Shown piece after piece: positions 53,558 through 64,000 of a stretch of 64,000 nucleotides of DNA. The notes under the pieces are model-generated. The model ran no database searches. It was not told the origin of the DNA and worked only from the letters and a program-made list of their open reading frames with translations. This DNA comes from Prochlorococcus sp. AG-459-N19. Its GTDB lineage: Bacteria; Cyanobacteriota; Cyanobacteriia; PCC-6307; Cyanobiaceae. The position numbers and the translations under genes were made by a program. The stretch is taken from the NCBI GenBank assembly GCA_003209375.1, contig QCRF01000003.1, positions 1-64,000 of the forward strand, given 5' to 3'. Position 1 is the first letter of the stretch; every line of letters starts with the position of its first letter.

Positions 53558-54733
53558 ATGGATAAAATAGGCGTCTTACTAATGAATTTAGGAGGGCCTG
53601 AACGCATTACTGATGTAGGCCCATTTTTATATAATCTTTTTTCTGATCCAGAAATAATCAGGACTCCTTTTCCTGTTTTTCAAAAGCCACTAGCTTGGTT
53701 AATTAGTACGCTTAGGAGTACTACTTCACAACAAGCCTACCTTTCAATAGGCGGAGGTTCACCTATCAGAAGGATAACTGAACAACAAGCAAGAGAATTA
53801 CAATCTAAATTGAGGGATAAGGGTTTTAATGCTACTACATATATAGCTATGAGGTATTGGCATCCTTTTACCGAATCAGCTATTGCTGATATGAAAGCAG
53901 ATGGCATAGATCAAGTTGTTGTAATACCCTTGTATCCACATTTTTCAATAAGTACTAGTGGTTCAAGTTTTAGGGAATTAAAAAAATTGCGAGATTCTGA
54001 TGATGAATTTAAGAAGGTTCCAATGAGATGTGTGAGGAGTTGGTTTAGTCAATCTGGGTATTTAAAGTCAATGGTTGAGTTAATTTCTGAACAAATCTCA
54101 CTTTGTGAGTCACCTTCAAAAGCTCATATATTTTTTACTGCTCATGGAGTTCCTAAAAGTTACGTAGAGGAAGCTGGAGACCCTTACAAACAACAAATTG
54201 AAGATTGTTCTTTATTAATAATAAATGAGCTAGAAAAATTTTTAGGGCATAGTAACCCATATACACTTTCTTATCAAAGTAGAGTTGGTCCAGTTGAATG
54301 GTTGAAGCCTTACACAGAAGAAGTGTTAACTGATCTTGGAAAGTCAAATATTAATGATCTTATTGTGGTCCCCATAAGTTTCGTTGGAGAGCATATTGAA
54401 ACATTGCAAGAAATTGATATTGAATATAAAGAAATTGCTGAAGAGGCTGGTATTAAAAACTTTCGGAGAGTTAAGGCTCTAAATACTCATCCTACTTTTA
54501 TTGAAGGACTTAGTGATCTAGTCATTTCCTGCTTGGAAGGGCCTTTAGTTAATATAGAAGAGGCTTCTAAGTTGCCTGAAAAGGTTAAACTTTATCCCCA
54601 AGAGAAATGGCAATGGGGTTGGAATAATAGTTCAGAGGTGTGGAATGGAAGGGTTGCAATGATTATTTTTCTTGTGCTTTTTATTGAACTTATTTCAGGT
54701 TCTGGACCTTTACATAAATTGGGCATTTTATAA
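53558..54733 (+). CDS. hemH: Ferrochelatase with C-terminal CAB/Hli-like domain
   Basis: [30 protein letters not shown]-terminal [22 protein letters not shown]. Confidence 0.97.
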   Translation: MDKIGVLLMNLGGPERITDVGPFLYNLFSDPEIIRTPFPVFQKPLAWLISTLRSTTSQQAYLSIGGGSPIRRITEQQARELQSKLRDKGFNATTYIAMRYWHPFTESAIADMKADGIDQVVVIPLYPHFSISTSGSSFRELKKLRDSDDEFKKVPMRCVRSWFSQSGYLKSMVELISEQISLCESPSKAHIFFTAHGVPKSYVEEAGDPYKQQIEDCSLLIINELEKFLGHSNPYTLSYQSRVGPVEWLKPYTEEVLTDLGKSNINDLIVVPISFVGEHIETLQEIDIEYKEIAEEAGIKNFRRVKALNTHPTFIEGLSDLVISCLEGPLVNIEEASKLPEKVKLYPQEKWQWGWNNSSEVWNGRVAMIIFLVLFIELISGSGPLHKLGIL

Positions 54734-54869
54734 AGAGCCATTGATATTTATTTGAAAATTTTAAATTTATTGAAAGATTTTTTTGAATACATTTCTGACA
54801 TTACATTTCTAAATGAGGCAAAAGTATTTAATTAAGTTTAATATTTAAAGTAAATATTGAATTTCTTTA

Positions 54870-56633
54870 GTGACTCTTACTTCGAGATCCTTTTCAAAGG
54901 GTAGTTCAAAACATGAAAATCCAGTTTGGATAACTGGCGCAGATGCACTAATGGATTCTTTAAAAATTCATGGAGTAAAAGTTATATTTGGATATCCTGG
55001 GGGAGCCATACTACCAATATATGATGCTGTTCATAAGGCAGAACAGGATGGTTGGTTAAAGCACTTCATGGTAAGGCATGAACAAGGTGGTTCACATGCG
55101 GCCGATGGATATGCGAGATCTACTGGTGAAGTAGGAGTATGTTTTGGTACCTCAGGCCCAGGTGCAACAAATTTGGTAACAGGAATTGCAACTGCTCAAA
55201 TGGATTCAGTCCCGCTAGTTGTAGTTACAGGACAAGTCCCAAGATCTGCTATAGGCACAGACGCTTTTCAAGAAACTGATATTTTTGGTATAACTCTTCC
55301 AATAGTTAAACATTCATGGGTAATAAGAGATCCTTCAGATATTGCAAAAGTAGTTTCTGAAGCTTTTTTTATAGCCTCTTCTGGAAGACCTGGCCCTGTT
55401 TTAATTGATATACCCAAAGATGTAGGTCAAGAGTTCTTCAATTACCAAAGAGTTTTGCCTGGTGAGATTATTTCCAAAGGATTTAAAAGAAATGGAGATA
55501 TTAATGATTGCGATATCAAAAAAGCAATTAAATTAATAGAAAATTCTGAGAGGCCTCTTCTATACGTAGGAGGTGGGGTTATATCTTCAGGAGCTCATGA
55601 TGAAATAAGAACTTTGGCAAAGAATTATCAAATACCAGTGACTACAACTTTAATGGGGAAAGGCGCTTTTGATGAAAAAGATAATTTATCAGTTGGGATG
55701 TTAGGAATGCACGGAACTGCTTACGCAAACTTTGCAGTTACAGAATGCGATCTTTTAATTGCTATTGGAGCTAGATTCGATGATAGAGTGACGGGAAAAT
55801 TAGATACTTTTGCTCCTAATGCAAAGGTAATTCATATAGATATTGACCCGGCAGAAGTTAATAAAAATAGACGTGTAGATGTTGCAATTGTTTCTGATGT
55901 TTCAAAAGCTGTTCTCAAAATCAATGAACAATCTCTGAATAATAAATTTACTTGTAAGACGAAAAACTGGTTAGAAAAAATTGATTTTTGGAAAAATAAA
56001 CACCCTTTATATGACCCGCCTAAAGAAGGAGAAATTTATCCTCAGGAAGTTCTTTTAAAAGTGAGGGAACTTTCACCAGACGCTTATATAACTACAGATG
56101 TAGGACAACATCAGATGTGGGCTGCTCAATATCTTAGGAATTCTCCAAGAAAATGGATTAGTAGTGCAGGCTTAGGAACTATGGGTTTTGGATTGCCAGC
56201 GGCAATTGGAGTAAAAGCAGCCCTACCTAATTCAGATGTAATTTGTATTGCAGGAGATGCAAGTGTCTTAATGAATATTCAAGAATTAGGAACCTTATCT
56301 CAATATGATTTAAAGGTGAAATTGATTATTATCAATAATCGCTGGCAAGGGATGGTAAGACAATGGCAGGAAAGCTTCTACGATGAAAGATATTCCTCAT
56401 CTGATATGAGTTGTGGCGAACCTGATTTTGTAAAACTTGCAGAGTCTTTTGGAGTAAAAGGATACTTAATTTCTGATAGAAAACAATTACAGAATGAATT
56501 AAAAAATGCGCTTGAACATGACGGCCCTGCCTTGATTAATATCCTTGTCAGAAGAGGTGAAAATTGTTATCCAATGGTTCCTCCTGGTAAAAGTAATGCT
56601 CAAATGGTTGGATATGTTAATTGTGAAGACTAA
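54870..56633 (+). CDS. ilvB: Acetolactate synthase large subunit
   Basis: [46 protein letters not shown] motif; GTG start. Confidence 0.97.
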   Translation: MTLTSRSFSKGSSKHENPVWITGADALMDSLKIHGVKVIFGYPGGAILPIYDAVHKAEQDGWLKHFMVRHEQGGSHAADGYARSTGEVGVCFGTSGPGATNLVTGIATAQMDSVPLVVVTGQVPRSAIGTDAFQETDIFGITLPIVKHSWVIRDPSDIAKVVSEAFFIASSGRPGPVLIDIPKDVGQEFFNYQRVLPGEIISKGFKRNGDINDCDIKKAIKLIENSERPLLYVGGGVISSGAHDEIRTLAKNYQIPVTTTLMGKGAFDEKDNLSVGMLGMHGTAYANFAVTECDLLIAIGARFDDRVTGKLDTFAPNAKVIHIDIDPAEVNKNRRVDVAIVSDVSKAVLKINEQSLNNKFTCKTKNWLEKIDFWKNKHPLYDPPKEGEIYPQEVLLKVRELSPDAYITTDVGQHQMWAAQYLRNSPRKWISSAGLGTMGFGLPAAIGVKAALPNSDVICIAGDASVLMNIQELGTLSQYDLKVKLIIINNRWQGMVRQWQESFYDERYSSSDMSCGEPDFVKLAESFGVKGYLISDRKQLQNELKNALEHDGPALINILVRRGENCYPMVPPGKSNAQMVGYVNCED

Positions 56634-56703
56634 TTTTTTTAAAAATTCGTTATTTTAAAAAATTAACCTTAAGATAATTCAAAAAACCTAGATATTTTCT
56701 GAA

Positions 56704-57054
56704 TTGAAAAAATTATCAAAAATTTTAATTATTATATTCTTGATTGTTATTAATCCTGTAATAGTAAACTCGGCCGAAATCCTTCAAATTAAAAGTTCAA
56801 ATACCATTTTGGTCGGGGATCAAAATAGAAATTTAACTATTGGATTATTTTGTGTAGACGTAAATGAAAATGATGAGATTGAAGCAACTAATCTTCTTAA
56901 GAGTGAATTCCCAAGGGGGAGCAAAGTGAAAATAAAGCCTTTTGGTTTCAAAGAGAATGTTTTGTTAGCCAAAGTTTTTAATATTAAAGGTACTAAGGAG
57001 ATGACGGAATTATTGGTCACTAAAAAATTAAGTAGTGAAATTTGTCCAAGATAA
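56704..57054 (+). CDS. Small exported hypothetical protein (SNase-like fold possible)
   Basis: 116 aa with signal peptide; VLVGDQNRNLTIGLFCVDVNENDEIEATNLLKSEFPRGSKVKIKPFG. Confidence 0.65.
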   Translation: MKKLSKILIIIFLIVINPVIVNSAEILQIKSSNTILVGDQNRNLTIGLFCVDVNENDEIEATNLLKSEFPRGSKVKIKPFGFKENVLLAKVFNIKGTKEMTELLVTKKLSSEICPR

Positions 57055-57060
57055 TTATCT

Positions 57061-57861
57061 TTATGAGCAAATAAGATTCCATTGTCTCGAGATTGTTTTG
57101 CTCCTTCTCCAGGAATAAAATTCATTATTGAATTTGTATGTGCATAAATTTGAGATGTCTATATTTGTATGTGAGATGCTTTCATTTAAAAGTTGTTTAT
57201 ATGCAGATCTTTTTAGATCAAGTTGATTTAAGTTTTGCTCTCTGAAGTGATTTGAATCACTAAAGCAAAGATCACTATTAGTTTTAGTCAATTTGAAAGT
57301 TATATTTTTGTTTTCGGCCTTTCTATAAAATTCTTTGAATGTCATTTTATCTACTAGATAATGTTCCTTAGAAATCGCTGGTCCTATTGCAACAAGTAAG
57401 TCATCTCTAGATGTCCCAAAATTATCGAAAATTTTTACCAGATTTTTTATTATTTTTTTTTCTAAACCTTTTCTTCCACAATGCAAGGTTGCTACATTCC
57501 TTGTCCTTTTATCTGCAAAAAATATTGGCATACAATCAGCTGTGTAAACCCATAAGTTTTGACTGCATTTATTGCCAACAAGACCATCTGCATCAATCTT
57601 AGTTCCTTTTTGCGAATGAGATCCAAACACTATCAAATTACTGTGAATTTGATTGGAAATACAATTTATGGAATTTTCATTAAAGTGATTCCCTAATAAT
57701 TGAAGAAATTTCTCAGAGCAAGATTTCGTGAAGTATGCATGTTTGAAATTATTTTGACTAAGAATAGGTGATGAATAATACTCAAATTTTTTGTTTTGAA
57801 TATAAATTTCATCTTTTGAGAAATATATTTCTTTGTAAGGAATAGTTCCTGCTCCTAAAAT
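57061..57861 (-). CDS. Laccase-domain protein (YfiH/PgeF, COG1496), probable non-canonical start
   Basis: The ORF track begins at a TTG (57636), but the frame stays open to 57861 and encodes family-like residues (KHAYFTKSCSEKFLQLLG..NCISNQIHSNLIVFGSHSQKG..DGLV..VYTADCMPIFF..TLHCGRKGL). Confidence 0.8.
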   Translation of the reverse strand: MLGAGTIPYKEIYFSKDEIYIQNKKFEYYSSPILSQNNFKHAYFTKSCSEKFLQLLGNHFNENSINCISNQIHSNLIVFGSHSQKGTKIDADGLVGNKCSQNLWVYTADCMPIFFADKRTRNVATLHCGRKGLEKKIIKNLVKIFDNFGTSRDDLLVAIGPAISKEHYLVDKMTFKEFYRKAENKNITFKLTKTNSDLCFSDSNHFREQNLNQLDLKRSAYKQLLNESISHTNIDISNLCTYKFNNEFYSWRRSKTISRQWNLICS

Positions 57862-57865
57862 GAAT

Positions 57866-58771
57866 TTATGAAATTAATTCAATATCTCTTAAGATCCAGA
57901 ATCCTGCAAATTTTTCGATATAAGGCGTTGACTGTATGGAAATAAATTGATAACCAAAAGAATTTTTTTTATTCTCTAAAAACTTTGTATTCAAAATGCT
58001 TGCATCTTTTTCTGGTAAATCAGTTACCAGCCACTTATCATCTTCTGAAGCTTCAAGAATGAGTTGGTTCTTATTGATAACTAATTTAATAGGTTCTAAA
58101 CAACTGAACCATGCGGAAAGTGCCAAAGATCTATCTTTGCTAAAAAGTCTTAATCCTGGAACTAAGTAATTATCATCTAAATCTTGCTGAATTGGGAAAA
58201 TATCTCCAAATTCCATAGGCCAATTTTCTGCTAATTTTAATTCGCCAATTGATATTTCAGAGATAGTTAATGCATCACCTCTTACTGCTTCTGGTAGAGG
58301 TGTAGGAGAGTTTTCCATTTTAGAAGTAAAATTAGGAGCTAATACACCTCTTACATAACCTTTTTCCTTTGGATAAATTTCTTTTTCCAGAAATTCGATT
58401 CTATCTAATAAACTGTAAGTTCTCCTACTTACAATAGCCTCAATACTTAAGGCCTCCAGAGATTTCTTAATAATAGATTTCATTGATGACCTCCAGAATC
58501 GAACTATAGAAGGTTTCTCCCAACCTTGTTTTTTTGCTTCACTTATTGCTTCACTTAGCGCCTTTGTAAGCCACGCTGAATTAACTTCATTTGCAGGGCA
58601 GTTTTTATTCCAAAGAAAAACATCTTCTGTCTTATAACTTCTTGTAGAGCAAATAATTAATTCCCACCTTTTTTTTCCATTTGATTCAATAATTGGTCTT
58701 GAGTAAAAGTCTAATTCCCAATCTGAAATTTTTAATTTAAGACTTGACTCCATTTTTTTATTAATGTTCAT
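57866..58771 (-). CDS. Tab2/Atab2-like RNA-binding protein (DUF1092)
   Basis: WELDFYSRPIIESNGKKRWELIIC; KPSIVRFWRSSMKSIIKKSLEALSIEAIVSRRTYSLLDRI. Confidence 0.9.
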   Translation of the reverse strand: MNINKKMESSLKLKISDWELDFYSRPIIESNGKKRWELIICSTRSYKTEDVFLWNKNCPANEVNSAWLTKALSEAISEAKKQGWEKPSIVRFWRSSMKSIIKKSLEALSIEAIVSRRTYSLLDRIEFLEKEIYPKEKGYVRGVLAPNFTSKMENSPTPLPEAVRGDALTISEISIGELKLAENWPMEFGDIFPIQQDLDDNYLVPGLRLFSKDRSLALSAWFSCLEPIKLVINKNQLILEASEDDKWLVTDLPEKDASILNTKFLENKKNSFGYQFISIQSTPYIEKFAGFWILRDIELIS

Positions 58772-59973
58772 TTATCTTGTTCTTTTTTATCAAAAAGTGC
58801 TTTAGTTTTTAGTGCTCTCTCTGTGGCTTCTTGCATAACTTTTTGCTTATCAATAATTAATTCTCCCGCAGAGTTTTCTAATAGTGCTGTATTGAGGCCA
58901 ATACGACCTTTTTCGAGGTCTATTTCAGATATTAAAGCTTTTATCATTTCCCCTTCTCTGAAAACTTCTCTTAAAGAACGAATCGATCCATTTGTTAGTG
59001 AGGATTGATGAAGAAGTCCGCTAGCTCCACCTAAATCTATAAAGAAGCCATATGGTTTTACTGCTAAAACTTCTCCTTCAATTAATTGACCTAATTCTAA
59101 ACTTGTAAGTTTAGAGACTAATGATGCTTTCTTTTCAGATAGAACTAATTTTCTGGATTCTGGATTCACCTCAAGAAACGCTACTTTTAGAGTTTTGCCA
59201 ACAAAAGATTGATAATCTTGACCATCTTCTAGTTGGGATCTTGGGATGAATCCTCTTAATCCATCTACATCACACGTAAGCCCACCTCTATTAAATCCAT
59301 TAATTAAAACGTTAATTAATTCTCCATTTTTTGCGGAACTTGATACTTTCTCCCAACTTTGCCTGAGAATTAATGCCCGAGCGCTTACTGTTACCATCCC
59401 ATCAGCATTTTGTTCTTTGATAACCAAAACTTCCATTTCAAGGCCTATAGAAAACTTTTCTTTAAAGTTGGTAATAACACCCAAACCACATTCTTTTTTG
59501 GGCATATAACCAGGTGCTTTCCCGCCAATGTCAACATATAGACCATCGCTTTCGATTGCTATAACCTTACCTGAAATTGTTTCTCCTGTAGCCCCAATTG
59601 GCTCATTTGCATTTAAAGCCTCCAAAAAAGCACTTTCATCAAAGTCAAATTCATCAACTGTTCTTTCTAATTGAAAATCTGTGTTTTGCTCAGAAAAATT
59701 AAGGGGTCTATTTAAGTCTTGTTGAGTTAAATTTTGTTGAGAAATATCAAAATCATTGGTGTTGTCATTATTGTTCTCAATTTTTTTTAACGAATCATTT
59801 TTAATGATTTGGGGTTTGATTGCGATATCTTCTTTTTTAATTGCTTCTGGCGAATTGGGTTGCTCATTATCTATCTTTTGAGTATCTTTCTTGTTTATGT
59901 GAAGTACCTGAAGAGGTTTTTTATTGCCCTTTGATTGGATATTTTCTTGGGCATTTTTATTACTGACTCCCAT
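58768..59973 (-). CDS. S1-domain RNA-binding protein (ribosomal protein S1 homolog)
   Basis: Three S1 repeats, e.g. GETISGKVIAIESDGLYVDIGGKAPGYMPKKE and GQLIEGEVLAVKPYGFFIDLGGASGLLHQSSL; Asn/Gln-rich N-terminus. Confidence 0.93.
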   Translation of the reverse strand: MGVSNKNAQENIQSKGNKKPLQVLHINKKDTQKIDNEQPNSPEAIKKEDIAIKPQIIKNDSLKKIENNNDNTNDFDISQQNLTQQDLNRPLNFSEQNTDFQLERTVDEFDFDESAFLEALNANEPIGATGETISGKVIAIESDGLYVDIGGKAPGYMPKKECGLGVITNFKEKFSIGLEMEVLVIKEQNADGMVTVSARALILRQSWEKVSSSAKNGELINVLINGFNRGGLTCDVDGLRGFIPRSQLEDGQDYQSFVGKTLKVAFLEVNPESRKLVLSEKKASLVSKLTSLELGQLIEGEVLAVKPYGFFIDLGGASGLLHQSSLTNGSIRSLREVFREGEMIKALISEIDLEKGRIGLNTALLENSAGELIIDKQKVMQEATERALKTKALFDKKEQDK

Positions 59974-60039
59974 CGTAGGTAAAATAAGAATAATTAATTA
60001 TTAACATACTCTAAATGTTAGTACTCAAAATTAAAATTA

Positions 60040-60834
60040 ATGAACTTTAAACCAATACCTAATAAATTTGAATATTTAAATTGGCCAGAAATTGAGTGTG
60101 TTGCAAAAAACAAAAGATCAACTGTGATTTGGCCGTTCGGTGCTGTTGAGCAACATGGGCCCCATTTGCCTCTTGCTACAGACAGTATTTTTGTTGAAGA
60201 AATTATTAGCGAAGTTTTTAAATTATTCTCTGCCGATATTCCACTAAAAAAACTTCCAACTCAATATATTGGTTTTTCTCCAGAACATAAGGGTTTTGCT
60301 GGGACAATTTCACTTTCCTCAAATTTAATAACCGCAATGATAAAGGAAGTCGGAGGTCAATTATCTGAAATGGGTTTTAAAAGATTGATATTAATTAATG
60401 GACATGGAGGTCAAATTTCACTACTAAATACAGCTGCAAGAGAGCTAAGAAGTGTCGCACCAGGGATGGCAGTTTTTCCTTGTTTCTTATGGAGTGGTGT
60501 GAATGGATTAAGTGAATTGTTAACAAAAACTGAGATTGAGGATGGGCTTCATGCTTCTTTAGCCGAAACAAGTTTGATGCTGGCTTTGAAACCAGAATTA
60601 GTAGGTGATGAACGCCCAAATGAAACTAATAAAGTCGAGATCCCTGAAGGTTGGAGTCTAGAGGGCAATGCGCCTACTGCTTGGCTTACTGACGACTTCA
60701 GTAAATCAGGTGTTATTGGAGATAGTAGAGGAGCAAATGAGTCTTTAGGGAAAAATTTAAAGAAATTATTGATTAATCATTGGTACAAATTGATTATGAA
60801 TCTGATGCTATCAGATTGGCCAAACAATTCTTAA
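60040..60834 (+). CDS. Creatininase family protein
   Basis: WPFGAVEQHGPHLPLATDSIFVEEI; LILINGHGGQ. Confidence 0.93.
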   Translation: MNFKPIPNKFEYLNWPEIECVAKNKRSTVIWPFGAVEQHGPHLPLATDSIFVEEIISEVFKLFSADIPLKKLPTQYIGFSPEHKGFAGTISLSSNLITAMIKEVGGQLSEMGFKRLILINGHGGQISLLNTAARELRSVAPGMAVFPCFLWSGVNGLSELLTKTEIEDGLHASLAETSLMLALKPELVGDERPNETNKVEIPEGWSLEGNAPTAWLTDDFSKSGVIGDSRGANESLGKNLKKLLINHWYKLIMNLMLSDWPNNS

Positions 60835-60945
60835 ATAAGTTTAAGTAAAAAATGTGACTTAACAATTGAAACTATTTTCATGATATTTAAATAAACACTC
60901 TATAATCATGTAATATTCATGCATAATGAGCTAAAGATTACTGAC

Positions 60946-61674
60946 ATGCAAACTCTAGAATCAAATAAAAAAAATATTGAAGAATCGACTAATCCGATTT
61001 CTTTAGATTTGCCCGACTTCACTACAGATTCTTATAAGGATGCATACAGCAGAATAAACGCAATTGTCATAGAAGGAGAGCAAGAAGCTCATGATAATTA
61101 CATTTCAATAGCAACTTTAATTCCAAATGAGTTAGAGGAGTTAACTAAATTGGCAAGAATGGAAATGAAGCATAAAAAAGGGTTTACTGCATGTGGAAGA
61201 AATTTAGGTGTTGTTGCTGATATGGAATTTGCCAAAAAATTCTTTTCTAAATTACATGGTAATTTTCAAGTTGCTCTTGAAAAAGGAAATTTAACTACAT
61301 GTCTATTAATACAAGCTATCTTAATTGAAGCATTTGCAATTTCTGCTTATAACGTCTACATAAGAGTTGCGGATCCTTTTGCAAAAAAAATAACAGAAGG
61401 AGTAGTTAAAGATGAATATCTTCATTTAAATTATGGTCAAGAGTGGCTTAAAGAGAATCTATCTACTTGTAAAGAGGAATTAATGGAAGCTAATAAGGTT
61501 AATCTTCCGTTAATTAAAAAGATGTTAGATGAAGTAGCAGATGACGCATCAGTTTTAGCTATGGACCGAGAAGAATTAATGGAAGAATTTATGATTGCTT
61601 ATCAAGATACATTGATGGAAATAGGTCTAGATAATAGAGAAATTGCAAGAATGGCTATGGCAGCTATCGTCTAA
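60946..61674 (+). CDS. Aldehyde deformylating oxygenase (alkane synthase)
   Basis: DAYSRINAIVIEGEQEAHDNYISIATLIPNELEELTKLARMEMKHKKGFTACGRNLGV; the ATG at 60946 is the likely start rather than 60919. Confidence 0.96.
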   Translation: MQTLESNKKNIEESTNPISLDLPDFTTDSYKDAYSRINAIVIEGEQEAHDNYISIATLIPNELEELTKLARMEMKHKKGFTACGRNLGVVADMEFAKKFFSKLHGNFQVALEKGNLTTCLLIQAILIEAFAISAYNVYIRVADPFAKKITEGVVKDEYLHLNYGQEWLKENLSTCKEELMEANKVNLPLIKKMLDEVADDASVLAMDREELMEEFMIAYQDTLMEIGLDNREIARMAMAAIV

Positions 61675-61782
61675 TTACATTTCTAATTAATTAAGAATTT
61701 TAATAATTAATCAATCCTATTTAATTAGTTACCTCTGTGCTATTGTTCATTACATTGAATAGAAACCATTTATAAATTTTAA

Positions 61783-62823
61783 ATGTTTGGGTTAATAGGC
61801 CACTCAACCAGTTTTGAAGATGCAAAAAGAAAAGCTTCGATGCTAGGCTTTGATCATATTGCTGATGGCGACTTGGATGTTTGGTGTACGGCTCCTCCTC
61901 AGCTAGTTGAAAATGTAGAAGTTAAGAGTGCTACTGGAATATCTATTGAAGGTTCCTACATAGATTCTTGCTTTGTTCCTGAAATGCTTTCTAGGTTTAA
62001 AACCGCCAGAAGAAAAGTACTAAATGCTATGGAACTAGCTCAGAAAAAAGGGATTAATATTACCGCTTTAGGAGGATTTACTTCTATTATTTTTGAGAAT
62101 TTTAATCTTCTACAGCATAAACAAATTAGAAACACTTCACTAGAGTGGGAAAGGTTCACTACTGGCAATACTCATACCGCTTGGGTTATTTGTAAGCAAC
62201 TAGAAATAAATGCCCCTCGCATAGGTATTGACCTTAAAAAAGCAACTGTTGCTGTAATTGGAGCTACAGGTGATATTGGTAGTGCTGTTTGTAGGTGGCT
62301 TATCAATAAAACTGGGATTTCAGAACTTCTTATGGTAGCAAGACAACAAGAACCACTAGCACTGTTACAAAAAGAATTAGATGGTGGGGCCATAACAAGT
62401 TTAGATGAAGCATTGCCTCAGGCGGATATTGTTGTATGGGTTGCAAGTATGCCTAAAACTATTGAAATTGACACTGATAGCTTAAAAAAACCATGTTTAA
62501 TGATTGATGGTGGATACCCCAAAAATCTTGATGAGAAATTTCAGGGTGAAAACATTCATATTTTAAAAGGAGGTATAGTAGAGTTTTTTAATGATATTGG
62601 TTGGAACATGATGGAACTTGCAGAAATGCAAAACCCTCAAAGAGAGATGTTTGCTTGCTTTGCAGAAGCCATGATTTTAGAATTTGAAAAGTGTCATACA
62701 AACTTTAGTTGGGGAAGAAACAACATTTCCCTTGAAAAGATGGAATTTATTGGAGCAGCCTCTTTAAAGCATGGTTTTTCTGCGATTGGGCTTGATAAGC
62801 AGCCTAAAGTATTAACTGTCTAA
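61783..62823 (+). CDS. Long-chain acyl-ACP reductase
   Basis: [58 protein letters not shown]. Confidence 0.96.
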   Translation: MFGLIGHSTSFEDAKRKASMLGFDHIADGDLDVWCTAPPQLVENVEVKSATGISIEGSYIDSCFVPEMLSRFKTARRKVLNAMELAQKKGINITALGGFTSIIFENFNLLQHKQIRNTSLEWERFTTGNTHTAWVICKQLEINAPRIGIDLKKATVAVIGATGDIGSAVCRWLINKTGISELLMVARQQEPLALLQKELDGGAITSLDEALPQADIVVWVASMPKTIEIDTDSLKKPCLMIDGGYPKNLDEKFQGENIHILKGGIVEFFNDIGWNMMELAEMQNPQREMFACFAEAMILEFEKCHTNFSWGRNNISLEKMEFIGAASLKHGFSAIGLDKQPKVLTV

Positions 62824-62826
62824 ATT

Positions 62827-63834
62827 ATGGCTAAACGTTACCTCCTTGACTTTGAAAAGCCTCTTGTTGAACTAGAGAAGCAGATAGAGCAAATCAAAGA
62901 ATTAGCTCGAGATTCAGAGGTAGATGTTAGTCAACAGCTCTTACAGCTTGAAACCTTAGCTGCTAGGAGAAGAGAAGAAATATTTAAATCTCTCACACCT
63001 GCTCAAAAGATTCAGGTAGCTAGACATCCTCAAAGACCAAGTACTTTGGACTTTGTTCAAATGTTTTGTGATGACTGGATCGAATTACATGGAGACAGAA
63101 ATGGTGGCGATGATATGGCACTAATTGGGGGGATAGGTTCGATAAATAATAGGCCAGTGTTGATGTTAGGGCATCAGAAAGGGAGAGACACAAAAGAAAA
63201 TGTAGTAAGAAACTTTGGTATGGCAAAACCAGGAGGTTACAGAAAAGCTCTGAGATTAATGCAGCATGCAAATAGATTCTCTTTGCCAATTCTTACATTT
63301 ATTGATACTCCAGGAGCTTATGCTGGTTTAAAAGCTGAAGAACAAGGTCAAGGGGAAGCGATCGCAAGAAATCTTAGAGAGATGTTTGGATTGAAAGTCC
63401 CAATTGTGGCTACTGTCATTGGAGAGGGAGGTTCAGGAGGTGCACTTGGAATAGGTGTTGCAGATAGATTGCTAATGTTTGAACACAGTGTTTACACAGT
63501 CGCTAGTCCGGAAGCATGCGCATCAATTTTATGGAGAGATGCTGCTAAGGCACCAGAAGCTGCTTCAGCACTTAAAATTACAGGTAAAGATTTACTTAAA
63601 TTGGGCATAATTGATGAGGTATTACCAGAACCTTCTGGTGGTAATAATTGGGCTCCTTTAGATGCTGGCAATACGCTAAAAGAGGCTATTGAGAAACACC
63701 TTAATGCTTTACTGCAAATGCCTGAAGAAGAATTAATTGAGGAAAGATACAAAAAATTTAGGGTTTTAGGTAAATTTATCGAAGCAAATAATATTGAAGA
63801 GATTTATAGTGAAATCCCCCAAAAAACTGAATAA
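62827..63834 (+). CDS. accA: Acetyl-CoA carboxylase carboxyltransferase subunit alpha
   Basis: [42 protein letters not shown]. Confidence 0.98.
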   Translation: MAKRYLLDFEKPLVELEKQIEQIKELARDSEVDVSQQLLQLETLAARRREEIFKSLTPAQKIQVARHPQRPSTLDFVQMFCDDWIELHGDRNGGDDMALIGGIGSINNRPVLMLGHQKGRDTKENVVRNFGMAKPGGYRKALRLMQHANRFSLPILTFIDTPGAYAGLKAEEQGQGEAIARNLREMFGLKVPIVATVIGEGGSGGALGIGVADRLLMFEHSVYTVASPEACASILWRDAAKAPEAASALKITGKDLLKLGIIDEVLPEPSGGNNWAPLDAGNTLKEAIEKHLNALLQMPEEELIEERYKKFRVLGKFIEANNIEEIYSEIPQKTE

Positions 63835-64000
63835 ATTGAAACTAGCTTTTATAACGGGTGCTACTAAAGGTATTGGCAGATCTACTGCAATTGCTTTTGC
63901 TAATTCTGGCTGGGATTTAATTTTACTCTCCAGGAATATGAATTTAATGGAGAAACTAAAGAGCGAACTGTTGACTACCAAATCAAAAATTAACCTAGTT
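63809..64000 (+). CDS. Short-chain dehydrogenase, 3' truncated by window end
   Basis: Frame from GTG 63809 (or TTG 63836): [33 protein letters not shown]; open to window end. Confidence 0.85.
   Translation, partial: MKSPKKLNKLKLAFITGATKGIGRSTAIAFANSGWDLILLSRNMNLMEKLKSELLTTKSKINLV

Noticed and set aside
60919-60945. Upstream ATG as ADO start
   Set aside because: The extra MHNELKITD segment is atypical; the ATG at 60946 gives the usual MQTLESN start

Overview
The window looks like ordinary core genome from a streamlined, AT-rich marine picocyanobacterium. Gene content and protein sequences resemble a high-light Prochlorococcus; this is recognised by eye, with no database search. It is densely coding on both strands. 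Contents include photosystem genes (psaF, psaJ, psb27, an hli gene), tetrapyrrole and B12 genes (gltX, hemL, hemC, hemH, cobO, cobK), housekeeping genes (rpoD, priA, gmk, purA, proS, pyrH, frr, argB, ilvB, accA, ssb, lepB, ftsI-like, tsaD, map, rplS), the ADO/AAR alkane pathway, two family I pyrophosphatases, and tRNA-Asp and tRNA-Trp. I see no rRNA, CRISPR array, prophage or classical defence island. The most noteworthy signals are: (1) a laccase-domain (YfiH/PgeF) gene whose conserved N-terminus has no in-frame ATG/GTG/TTG, suggesting an ATT start; (2) a perfect 5 x 21-bp tandem repeat encoding a His-rich metal-binding tract in a CobW/COG0523 GTPase; (3) a bitopic small protein overlapping ftsI, a candidate divergent FtsL; (4) an apparently intact tyrosine recombinase with no visible mobile element; (5) convergent gene pairs with zero bases between stop codons; (6) a SLOG-like/YajQ/prohibitin gene run. 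No clearly new multi-gene system can be claimed from sequence alone.
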